Of a stretch of 8,213 nucleotides of DNA, positions 1 through 6,193 are shown one piece after another; within the stretch, counting starts at the first letter, position 1, and the number at the start of each line of letters is the position of its first letter. Source of the DNA: JAJRXG01 sp964640065 (GTDB lineage Bacteria > Bacteroidota > Bacteroidia > Chitinophagales > Saprospiraceae); the NCBI GenBank assembly GCA_964640065.1, contig CAZXIE010000145.1, positions 1 to 8,213 of the forward strand, in the 5' to 3' direction. The position numbers and the translations under genes were made by a program. The notes beneath the pieces are model-generated. The model was given only the letters and a program-made list of their open reading frames with translations, made no database searches and was not told the origin of the DNA.

Positions 1-1
1 G

Positions 2-1810
2 AAAATTCGTAATGTAGCCATCATCGCTCACGTCGATCACGGAAAGACGACACTTGTAGACAAGATTATCCACCACTGTGAGCAAGGTCAAGATAAGTTA
101 CCGCAAGGTGATTTGATCCTCGACAACAACGATCTAGAGCGCGAAAGAGGGATCACCATCTTCGCTAAGAATATCAGCGTAGACTATAAGGATACCAAGA
201 TTAACCTAATCGATACACCAGGTCACGCCGACTTTGGAGGTGAGGTAGAACGTGTTCTTAATATGGCAGATGGAGTACTTCTCTTAGTTGATGCCTTCGA
301 AGGGCCGATGCCTCAGACGAGATACGTAACACAGAAAGCCCTAGAGCTAGGCCTCAAGCCGATAGTCGTAGTTAACAAAGTCGATAAAGAAAACTGTCGT
401 CCTGATGAAGTACAGGAAGACGTATTTGAGTTGATGTTTAATCTTGATGCTACGGAAGAACAACTAGACTTTGTGACCGTCTATGGATCTGCGAAGCATA
501 GTTGGATGGGGGAAGATTGGAAGAATCCTACTGATGACATCTCTTATCTCCTTGACCAGATCATCGAACACATAGAGCCTCCAGCAGAGAAAAAAGGAGC
601 TGCTCAGATGCAGATCACGACGATAGATTTTAGCTCTTATGTAGGTAGGATCGCTATCGGTCGAGTGCATCGTGGTACACTCGATCTTAAGACTCCTATG
701 TGTGTAGTTGATCGCGAAGGCGGAATAAAGAAGATTAAAATCAAAGAGCTATTTGTCTTTCATGGTCTCGGACGTGTGAAAGTAGATCAAGTGGAAGATG
801 GTGACTTATGTGCAGTGACGGGCATCGAGGAGTTTGATATAGGAGATACGATCTGTCCTGTAGATCAGCCGGAAGCACTAGAGCCTATCCCGATCGATGA
901 GCCTACGATGAGTATGGTCTTTACGATTAACAACAGTCCTTTCTTTGGTCAAGATGGAAAGTTTGTGACATCACGTCACTTAAAAGAAAGATTAGAAAAA
1001 GAAACTGAGCGTAATCTTGCTCTGCGCGTCGATGCGACAGATACTCCTGATGCTTTTCTTGTCTATGGTAGAGGTATCATGCATCTTTCAGTTGTTATAG
1101 AGACGATGAGAAGAGAAGGCTACGAGCTACAAGTAGGGAAGCCTCGTGTGATCATCAAAGAGATCGATGGCATGAAGCATGAGCCTATAGAGGCACTTAC
1201 GATTGACTTGCCAGAGCAAACAAGTGGCAAAGTGATCGAAGCGATCACTCAACGAAAAGGTGAGTTGACGGTGATGGTGCCGAAGGGAGATATGACTCAT
1301 CTTGAGTTCTCGATACCTTCAAGGGGTCTGATAGGTCTGACGACTGCATTGATGAACCTGACCGCAGGTGAGGCTATTATCGCACATAGATTTGATAGAT
1401 GGGAGCCTTGGAAAGGCGATATCCCATCTCGTAATAAAGGAGTACTTGTATCGATGCACACAGGAGTATCGATTCCATTTGCATTAGATAAACTGCAGGA
1501 TAGAGGTAAGTTTTTCGTCCCGCCGGGAGTAGATATCTATGAAGGACAAGTCGTAGGAGAACATACAAGAGATAGTGATCTCGTGGTGAATCTTATCAGA
1601 GCCAAGAAGCTTACTAACATGAGATCTTCTGGAGCTGATGATAAGGCCAAGCTCGCACCACCTACTCTATTTTCGTTAGAAGAGTGCATGGAGTACATCG
1701 ATGACGATGAGTATGTAGAGATTACGCCAAAGCATATCAGGATGCGTAAAATCTATCTGACTGAAAATGCAAGAAAGAGAGCTTCAAACAAAAAACTTGT
1801 TCTTACATAG
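2..1810 (+). CDS. typA: Translational GTPase TypA/BipA, 5'-truncated by the window edge
   Basis: Ribosome-associated GTPase related to EF-G and LepA. In studied bacteria it binds the 70S ribosome and supports 50S assembly and growth under cold or stress. All GTPase motifs are visible, numbered from the first complete codon at base 2: G1 AHVDHGKTT (about 9-17), G2 ERERGITI (46-53), G3 DTPGHADF (71-78), G4 NKVDK (125-129), G5 GSAK (162-165). Beta-barrel domain II follows, then the EF-G-like III/V domains and the BipA-specific C-terminal domain, with the signature RGLIGLTTALMN and FDRWEPWKGD. The visible 602 residues nearly equal the roughly 600-residue family length, so only the first one to few residues are missing; homologs begin M-x-KIRN, and base 1 (g) could even be the last base of ATG. 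The internal TTG at 113 is not the real start, because the open frame before it encodes the P-loop. The frame is intact to TAG, with the helicase start 3 bases on. Confidence 0.97.
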   Translation, partial: KIRNVAIIAHVDHGKTTLVDKIIHHCEQGQDKLPQGDLILDNNDLERERGITIFAKNISVDYKDTKINLIDTPGHADFGGEVERVLNMADGVLLLVDAFEGPMPQTRYVTQKALELGLKPIVVVNKVDKENCRPDEVQEDVFELMFNLDATEEQLDFVTVYGSAKHSWMGEDWKNPTDDISYLLDQIIEHIEPPAEKKGAAQMQITTIDFSSYVGRIAIGRVHRGTLDLKTPMCVVDREGGIKKIKIKELFVFHGLGRVKVDQVEDGDLCAVTGIEEFDIGDTICPVDQPEALEPIPIDEPTMSMVFTINNSPFFGQDGKFVTSRHLKERLEKETERNLALRVDATDTPDAFLVYGRGIMHLSVVIETMRREGYELQVGKPRVIIKEIDGMKHEPIEALTIDLPEQTSGKVIEAITQRKGELTVMVPKGDMTHLEFSIPSRGLIGLTTALMNLTAGEAIIAHRFDRWEPWKGDIPSRNKGVLVSMHTGVSIPFALDKLQDRGKFFVPPGVDIYEGQVVGEHTRDSDLVVNLIRAKKLTNMRSSGADDKAKLAPPTLFSLEECMEYIDDDEYVEITPKHIRMRKIYLTENARKRASNKKLVLT

Positions 1811-1813
1811 GAC

Positions 1814-3724
1814 ATGAATAAAGACCAGATTCAGGCTTCCTATGATCAGTTGCTCGAGGCACTAGAGCATGAGCGGAAGCATGAAGAAGAGTATTTTAGG
1901 TCACTTACTTTATCGAAGACTTTCAAGGAAAGGATAGAAGCCGGCATCCTCTGGTATCCTGTATCCATAGAGCGCACTCACTATACCATAGCTGAAAAGG
2001 TAGAGATCGAGATGATCCCTGCTAAAGCTTCTGCAGCTGGCGATAGAAATGCCTTCCGGGTAGGCGCAAGTGCTGTCTTTTTTATCAATGAAGAAGAACG
2101 AGTCGAAGTAAGGGGCACTATCTCCTTCGCTAATCGAACCAAAGTCCGCATCATACTCAATGATGACTATACACTCAAGTCCCTCCTTCATAATCAATCC
2201 AACTGTGGGGTAGAACTCATCTATGATGATCGGCCCTATCGAGTGATGAGACAGACGATCACAGAAGTGATGGAGTCAAAGGACGAACACATCCAGGCAC
2301 TCCGTGATGGCATCGCTACCAAGCAACTCGATCAAAAAGAGGTGAAGTGGCCCAATGCCATAGCACTCTCTGATATGCTTAATCCATCTCAGAAAGACGC
2401 GATACGAGGTTGTTTATCTGCCGAGTATTTGGGAGTCATCCATGGCCCTCCGGGCACAGGGAAGACCACGACTCTTGTCAATCTCATAACGCAGTTAGCA
2501 ACCAAAGAGAAAAAGATACTCGTCACGGCGCCAAGTAATAACGCTGTGGATCTTCTTGCTAGGCAACTTAGCCAAGCAGGACTCTCGGTCTTGAGAGTGG
2601 GCAATGTCACTCGCATCGGTGATCACATAGCACACTTATGTCTCGATGAAAAAGTGCGTATGCACAAGGATTGGCAGCATATCAAGCAAGTCAAGATCGA
2701 AGCAGCAGCCGCTAAAAATGAAGCTAAAAAGTACAAGCGAAAGTTTGGTCCACAGCAAAAGCGTGATCGCATAGCTTTCCAAAAAGAAGCTCGTGAGCTG
2801 CGCAAATGGGCCAAGGAACTAGAGCAGCGCCTCGTTGATCATATTCTCGAAGAGAGCGTGGTCATCTGCACTACGCTCATAGGCTGTGCACATCCTTCCA
2901 TAGCTGAATGGAGTTACGATACGGTGGTGATAGATGAAGGCTCACAAGCATTAGAAGCAGAAAGCTGGACAGCGATGCTCAAGGGCAAACGCACGATTAT
3001 AGCTGGTGACCATATGCAGCTTCCACCTACTGTCAAATCAAAGAAAGCTGAAGACTTAGGACTATCTACTACCGTACTCGATAAGATGACGAGTGTGATC
3101 GATGCGAGCTTCCTCCTAGATACCCAGTACCGCATGCATGCAGACATTCTGTCCTTTAGTAATCAACACTTTTATGATGGAAAGCTAAAGACGGCAGACT
3201 TTGTGGCACATCGACATCTTGAGCATGATAAGGAAGTGATCACCTTCATCGATACCAGCGGTTGTGGATTTGAAGAAGAACGTAGCAGGCATCACCGAAG
3301 CCTCGCCAACGAAGGAGAGTTCAATATACTCCGTGAGCACATCTTGTCCATCCCTCACTTGCTAACGCCAGACGTTAGTATCGGGGTCATCAGTCCTTAC
3401 TCTCGGCAGGTAACCAAGATCAGAGATGAGATGAGCAAAGATCCGACTTTGCGTGCGCTCGACATAACTGTCAATAGTATCGATGGCTTCCAAGGCCAAG
3501 AAAAAGACGTCATCTATATATCCCTCGTTCGTTCTAATGATCAAGGTGAGATCGGATTTCTCAAAGACTATCGACGCCTCAATGTCGCTTTAACTCGAGC
3601 CAAGTATAAGTTAGTGGTGATCGGAGATATGGCCACCCTTGGTGCCGATCCGATGTATCTGAAGTTAGCCGAGCACTTTGAGAAAGTGGGTACTTATAAG
3701 AGTGCTTGGGAGTACATGGTCTAG
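1814..3724 (+). CDS. UPF1/SMUBP2-like superfamily 1 DNA/RNA helicase
   Basis: Predicted cytoplasmic ATP-dependent helicase of the UPF1-like SF1B group (DNA2/NAM7/IGHMBP2 type), 636 residues. Motifs in order: Q-like LNPSQKDAI (189-197), Walker A GPPGTGKT (211-218), motif Ia TAPSNNAVD (238-246), Walker B VVIDEGSQ (371-378), motif III AGDHMQLPP (397-405), motif IV QYRMH (438-442), motif V SIDGFQGQEKDV (555-566), motif VI NVALTRAK (590-597). Residues about 60-150 form the beta-rich 1B-like insertion seen in SMUBP2 relatives. Residues about 285-345 are Lys/Arg/Glu-rich and helical, matching the stalk. Substrate (DNA or RNA) cannot be told from sequence. No nuclease or zinc domain is fused. The ATG lies 3 bases after the typA stop with no clear Shine-Dalgarno, which suggests co-transcription and translational coupling. 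Walker B reads DEGSQ where many relatives have DEA-x-Q; the catalytic Asp-Glu is kept, so I expect an active ATPase. Confidence 0.93.
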   Translation: MNKDQIQASYDQLLEALEHERKHEEEYFRSLTLSKTFKERIEAGILWYPVSIERTHYTIAEKVEIEMIPAKASAAGDRNAFRVGASAVFFINEEERVEVRGTISFANRTKVRIILNDDYTLKSLLHNQSNCGVELIYDDRPYRVMRQTITEVMESKDEHIQALRDGIATKQLDQKEVKWPNAIALSDMLNPSQKDAIRGCLSAEYLGVIHGPPGTGKTTTLVNLITQLATKEKKILVTAPSNNAVDLLARQLSQAGLSVLRVGNVTRIGDHIAHLCLDEKVRMHKDWQHIKQVKIEAAAAKNEAKKYKRKFGPQQKRDRIAFQKEARELRKWAKELEQRLVDHILEESVVICTTLIGCAHPSIAEWSYDTVVIDEGSQALEAESWTAMLKGKRTIIAGDHMQLPPTVKSKKAEDLGLSTTVLDKMTSVIDASFLLDTQYRMHADILSFSNQHFYDGKLKTADFVAHRHLEHDKEVITFIDTSGCGFEEERSRHHRSLANEGEFNILREHILSIPHLLTPDVSIGVISPYSRQVTKIRDEMSKDPTLRALDITVNSIDGFQGQEKDVIYISLVRSNDQGEIGFLKDYRRLNVALTRAKYKLVVIGDMATLGADPMYLKLAEHFEKVGTYKSAWEYMV

Positions 3725-3861
3725 GGCTTTCACTCGACGACGCTATCACTTTCGTAAATGTTTACTGAGATCGTATCCTAATATATACGTGCTAAATACC
3801 ATATGTCTCTCTTCGATTTGTTATATTAACGACAATATTTATTAATTAAACCAACATTAAA
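3725..3861 (+). promoter_or_regulatory. AT-rich intergenic region, probable promoter of the OmpA/H3TH unit
   Basis: This 137-base gap separates the helicase stop from the OmpA-domain gene and becomes very AT-rich towards the start codon. The best match to the Bacteroidota -7 consensus TAnnTTTG is TCGATTTG at 3813-3820, one base off, but I see no TTG at the expected -33 distance, so the promoter call is weak. A small palindrome, GTAAA-TG-TTTAC, lies at 3754-3765. No T-tailed hairpin follows the helicase, so read-through from upstream is possible. The leader just before the ATG (ccaacattaaa) is A-rich, as is common in this phylum. Confidence 0.35.
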
Positions 3862-4653
3862 ATGAGGCTGTTATATGCAATTCTATTGCTCCTAACGGGC
3901 CTTCTATTCTGGTATCTCGCAAATAATCATTGTGATTGTGCCACAGAAGATCCGGTGGAGAAAGTTGTAGAGAGCGTCGCACCACTTCCGATGAAGAAGC
4001 TGAGTCCTATTGGATTCGCCTGTTCGGATGCAACTCCGCGTTACGACGCAGAGTGGGCCGCTTTCAAAGATTCACTCATCAGCACTTTACAGGACAACCA
4101 AATCCTTGAAATCGTTGGAATTGATTTTTCTGGAGAAAACTCAGGCGGCACCAATCTTGGAGCAGCACGGGCTGAAGCAGTAAGATCTGATTTTGATCTC
4201 GATGATTCCAGAATCCGAGTATCTGGACAATCCAGAAACGATGCTTGTAAAAAGGAGAATACGTACGAAAAGGTTCGCTTCCGTATGCTTCGTAATTCTA
4301 CAAAAATCAAAGAGGTAGGTGATCGAACTCTGATTTACTTCCCAGTCAACTCTACTAACAAATTAGCGGATGCTGAGATAGAAGACTATCTCAACGATGT
4401 CGCTGAACGAGTTAAGAGAACTGGTGAAAAAGTAAACCTGACCGGTCACACAGATTCCACAGGTAATCGCGCTGCCAATGTCCGACTAGGACAGGGTAGA
4501 GCAGATGTGATCAAATCTTATCTCATGGCACAAGGTGTGCCAGCAGCACAACTTATGTCTTCTTCTCAAGGGCCTGACTCTCCGATAGCAGATAATGCTA
4601 CAGATGACGGTAGAGCTCAAAACAGAAGAACCGAATTACAAATCATTAAATAA
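3862..4653 (+). CDS. Membrane-anchored protein with two tandem OmpA-like domains
   Basis: Predicted envelope protein of 263 residues that should bind peptidoglycan. Residues 3-20 form a hydrophobic helix (LLYAILLLLTGLLFWYLA) preceded by Arg2. There is no good signal-peptidase site and no lipobox (the residues before Cys24 are NNH), so it is probably an inner-membrane anchor with the rest in the periplasm. A C-x-C pair (Cys24, Cys26) sits just outside the membrane. Residues about 155-263 are a clear OmpA_C domain: TGHTDSTG (194-201), RLGQGRADVI (208-217), NRRTEL (254-259), with Asp198 and Arg213 at the diaminopimelate-binding positions. Residues about 48-145 look like a second, diverged copy: VGIDFSGE (85-92) and LGAARAEAV (99-107) repeat the pattern, with Asp88 and Arg103 at the same 15-residue spacing. 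No beta-barrel is present, so this is not a porin. It lies 20 bases before the H3TH gene and almost certainly shares its transcript. Confidence 0.88.
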   Translation: MRLLYAILLLLTGLLFWYLANNHCDCATEDPVEKVVESVAPLPMKKLSPIGFACSDATPRYDAEWAAFKDSLISTLQDNQILEIVGIDFSGENSGGTNLGAARAEAVRSDFDLDDSRIRVSGQSRNDACKKENTYEKVRFRMLRNSTKIKEVGDRTLIYFPVNSTNKLADAEIEDYLNDVAERVKRTGEKVNLTGHTDSTGNRAANVRLGQGRADVIKSYLMAQGVPAAQLMSSSQGPDSPIADNATDDGRAQNRRTELQIIK

Positions 4654-4673
4654 ACGGACAAAACAATATAACC

Positions 4674-5444
4674 ATGGAAGGTTTTAATCTTTTTCTATTC
4701 AACTTTTGCGACTGGTGGTGGTTGCTCTGGTTGCTCCCAGCTATACTGGGATATCTACTAGGCACCGTGATGAACTCATGGAAGTCTAAATACGAAGCTG
4801 CTCAAAGAGATCTTGACAGCTGTAGATCTAAATCAAAGACCCTACAAAGCGACTTAGACGCATGTAGAAAAAAATCAAGCTCACTACAAACTGAACTTGA
4901 TCAGTGTCGTAAAAAATCCTCTTCACTACAAAGTGAATTAGATGCATGTAGAAGTAAGACAGGTACTCTTCAAAGAGACCTAGACGCTTGCTTAGCATCT
5001 AAGGCTAAAGCACCTGCGGCTCCGGCTGCACCAACTCCGCCGCCTGCTTCGAGCAACATGGGATTTGCAGCAGTACCTACTCCGCCACCTGCACCAGAGC
5101 CTCCAAAGAAAGTTGGAGCTTGGGCAAAGTTGAAGGAAGACAACTTACAGTTCATCGAAGGCATCGGTCCAAAGATGAATGAGGTACTGAACGATAATGG
5201 TGTTTCTACATGGGCTAAACTTGCTGATCAAGATCGTGATAGTCTTAAAGCAATCTTAGCTAAGTACGGAGACAAGTACCAGATTATCGAACCAGGTGAT
5301 TGGCCACGTCAAGCAAAGTTTGCCACAGATGGCGATTGGGACGGTTTGATCAAGTATCAAAGTGATGATGGATCTGCGGCGAAAGTCAGAAAGCTCTTCA
5401 TCAAGCTTGGTATCATGGATGATGAGGGTAACTATAAGGCCTAA
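4674..5444 (+). CDS. Membrane-anchored cysteine-repeat coiled-coil protein with C-terminal H3TH (helix-hairpin-helix) domain
   Basis: Protein of 256 residues in four parts. (1) A Trp-rich transmembrane segment, about 13-34 (WWWLLWLLPAILGYLLG), followed by WKSKY; the positive charges after it predict N-out/C-in topology, with the bulk in the cytoplasm. (2) A coiled coil, residues about 45-108, made of near-identical 14-residue units of the type DLDACRKKSSSLQ, with Cys at exactly 50, 64, 78, 92 and 106. (3) A Pro/Ala linker, 112-146, with TPPPA twice. (4) A domain from about 155 with NLQFIEGIGPK (157-167), a helix-hairpin-helix core, then WAKLADQD and EPGDWPRQAKFA. This matches the H3TH domain annotated in databases as flap-endonuclease-like (COG3743) or as an L21p-like extension. 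The domain resembles DNA-binding HhH modules, but no nuclease active site is visible, so a nuclease name would be misleading. It is probably translated from the OmpA-gene transcript and is followed by a terminator. Exact function is unknown. Confidence 0.85.
   Translation: MEGFNLFLFNFCDWWWLLWLLPAILGYLLGTVMNSWKSKYEAAQRDLDSCRSKSKTLQSDLDACRKKSSSLQTELDQCRKKSSSLQSELDACRSKTGTLQRDLDACLASKAKAPAAPAAPTPPPASSNMGFAAVPTPPPAPEPPKKVGAWAKLKEDNLQFIEGIGPKMNEVLNDNGVSTWAKLADQDRDSLKAILAKYGDKYQIIEPGDWPRQAKFATDGDWDGLIKYQSDDGSAAKVRKLFIKLGIMDDEGNYKA
4806..4991 (+). repeat. In-frame 42-bp repeat encoding 14-residue Cys-containing coiled-coil units
   Basis: Four full units and a partial fifth encode RDLDSCRSKSKTLQ, SDLDACRKKSSSLQ, TELDQCRKKSSSLQ, SELDACRSKTGTLQ and RDLDACLASK. 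Each unit is two heptads with core positions Leu, Cys, Ser or Thr, Leu. The DNA units differ by many synonymous changes (for example tta/ctt Leu and agt/tca Ser codons), so the protein pattern is conserved more than the DNA and the array is unlikely to be a fresh duplication. Confidence 0.9.
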
Positions 5445-5471
5445 GTAATTAAGATCTTATACCTAGATAAT

Positions 5472-5505
5472 AAGGAGTTCATCAGTTTTGGTGAGCTCCT
5501 TTTTT
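5472..5505 (+). terminator. Rho-independent terminator of the OmpA/H3TH unit
   Basis: A 12-pair stem (AAGGAGTTCATC at 5472-5483 with GGTGAGCTCCTT at 5490-5501, two G-T wobbles) closes a 6-base loop, agtttt. It is followed by T's, giving a run of six T from 5500 to 5505. It starts 28 bases after the H3TH stop. On the minus strand the same hairpin has only a weak T tail (TTATTAT), so it may terminate the converging Nudix gene less well. That gene's stop codon (5504-5506) overlaps the T-run. Confidence 0.9.
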
Positions 5506-6094
5506 ATAGGATGATATCCCAACCATGAAGAGCGAGATAGTGTATCAGCATGATCGTCTTGGCATCTTTGATTTCTCCGTTGCTGATCATCTCCATAGCT
5601 ACATCGAGTGTTACTTCCATCAAGTCGATCTCCTCTTGTTCATGTTCTACACCGCCTCCATCAGTAACTTTCATCTCTGGCGTATAGCGAGCGAGATATA
5701 GAAAGAGTATCTCAGTGACAGAACCTGGAGACATATAAGCCTCCATGACTCTTTGCACTTTCTTGATTTGATAACCGGTTTCTTCTATGATCTCTTTTCT
5801 GATGCAGTCATCAGGATTATCGCCATCAAGAAGTCCAGCGCATACTTCGATCATCATACCATCTGCATTCCCATTGATATAGGTAGGAAGACGAAACTGT
5901 TGAGTTAATAAAATGGTCTTGCGATTCACATCGCAGAGTAACACCCCTGCACCATTACCACGATCATATGCCTCGCGCTGTTGCTCTTGCCAGTTACCTT
6001 CTTTGCGTTGATATTGGTAGGTCGCTTTCTTAAGCGTGTACCAGTTATCTGAAAGGATTTCTATAGATAGGTCTTTGACGTTAGGGTTTGACAT
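5504..6094 (-). CDS. nudK: NudK-type Nudix hydrolase (GDP-mannose pyrophosphatase family)
   Basis: Cytoplasmic Mg2+-dependent pyrophosphatase of 196 residues, close to the length of E. coli NudK (about 190), which cleaves GDP-mannose to GMP and mannose-1-phosphate. NudK-like landmarks along the whole chain are ILSDNWYTL (13-21), YDRGNGAGVLL (43-53), QQFRLPTYINGN (65-76), AYMSPGSVTE (119-128), GGGVEHEQEEIDL (146-158) and GEIKDAKT (173-180). The Nudix box spans about 87-109 and ends CIRKEIIEETGY, with metal-binding Glu101, Glu104 and Glu105. As in NudK, the box is one residue shorter than the general Nudix consensus between AGLLD and the Arg/Lys-Glu. Substrate is inferred from family resemblance; ADP-ribose or another nucleotide sugar cannot be excluded. 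It converges with the H3TH gene and lies 99 bases downstream of the acyl-CoA ligase on the same strand, so it may be co-transcribed with that gene or use its own promoter in the gap. Confidence 0.9.
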   Translation of the reverse strand: MSNPNVKDLSIEILSDNWYTLKKATYQYQRKEGNWQEQQREAYDRGNGAGVLLCDVNRKTILLTQQFRLPTYINGNADGMMIEVCAGLLDGDNPDDCIRKEIIEETGYQIKKVQRVMEAYMSPGSVTEILFLYLARYTPEMKVTDGGGVEHEQEEIDLMEVTLDVAMEMISNGEIKDAKTIMLIHYLALHGWDIIL

Positions 6095-6100
6095 AGATCA

Positions 6101-6139
6101 CTTCTTGAATCAACATGCAAATTAGCAGTATTCAAGAGG
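6101..6139 (-). promoter_or_regulatory. Inverted repeat directly upstream of nudK
   Basis: Read on the minus strand, CCTCTTGAAT and ATTCAAGAAG form 10-base arms (nine Watson-Crick pairs and one G-T in RNA) around 19 bases containing CTAATTTG, which resembles a Bacteroidota -7 element with one spacer base missing. The second arm ends 6 bases before the nudK ATG and holds the only purine-rich, Shine-Dalgarno-like tract (AAGAAG). It could be a DNA operator flanking a promoter, or an mRNA hairpin over the start region. The arms are seen; the function is inferred. Confidence 0.4.
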
Positions 6140-6156
6140 ATGCTCCTTTAATCACG

Positions 6157-6172
6157 TGTTAATGCATCAACA
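6157..6172. repeat. 16-bp imperfect palindrome in the nudK/ligase gap
   Basis: TGTTaATGCATcAACA is symmetric except for one mismatched pair. It starts 21 bases past the ligase stop on the minus strand and has no T-tract, so it is not an evident terminator. It may be a protein-binding site for nudK or chance. Confidence 0.3.
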
Positions 6173-6193
6173 TATAGTCAGTCAGCTCACTAA

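Noticed and set aside
113..115. TTG as the start of the TypA gene
   Set aside because: The frame is open back to base 2 and encodes the P-loop AHVDHGKTT; the gene is simply cut by the window edge.
464..2814. Several minus-strand open frames of 60-95 codons within typA and the helicase gene
   Set aside because: They lie antisense inside conserved genes, have no recognisable domains, and arise from the codon pattern of the real genes.
3862..3942. Lipoprotein signal for the OmpA protein at Cys24
   Set aside because: The residues before Cys24 (NNH) do not fit a lipobox; an uncleaved membrane anchor fits better.
4041..5164. Minus-strand open frames inside the OmpA and H3TH genes, including a Gly/Ala-rich one at 4970-5164
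   Set aside because: The Gly/Ala richness is the complement of the Pro/Ala linker codons; no independent support.
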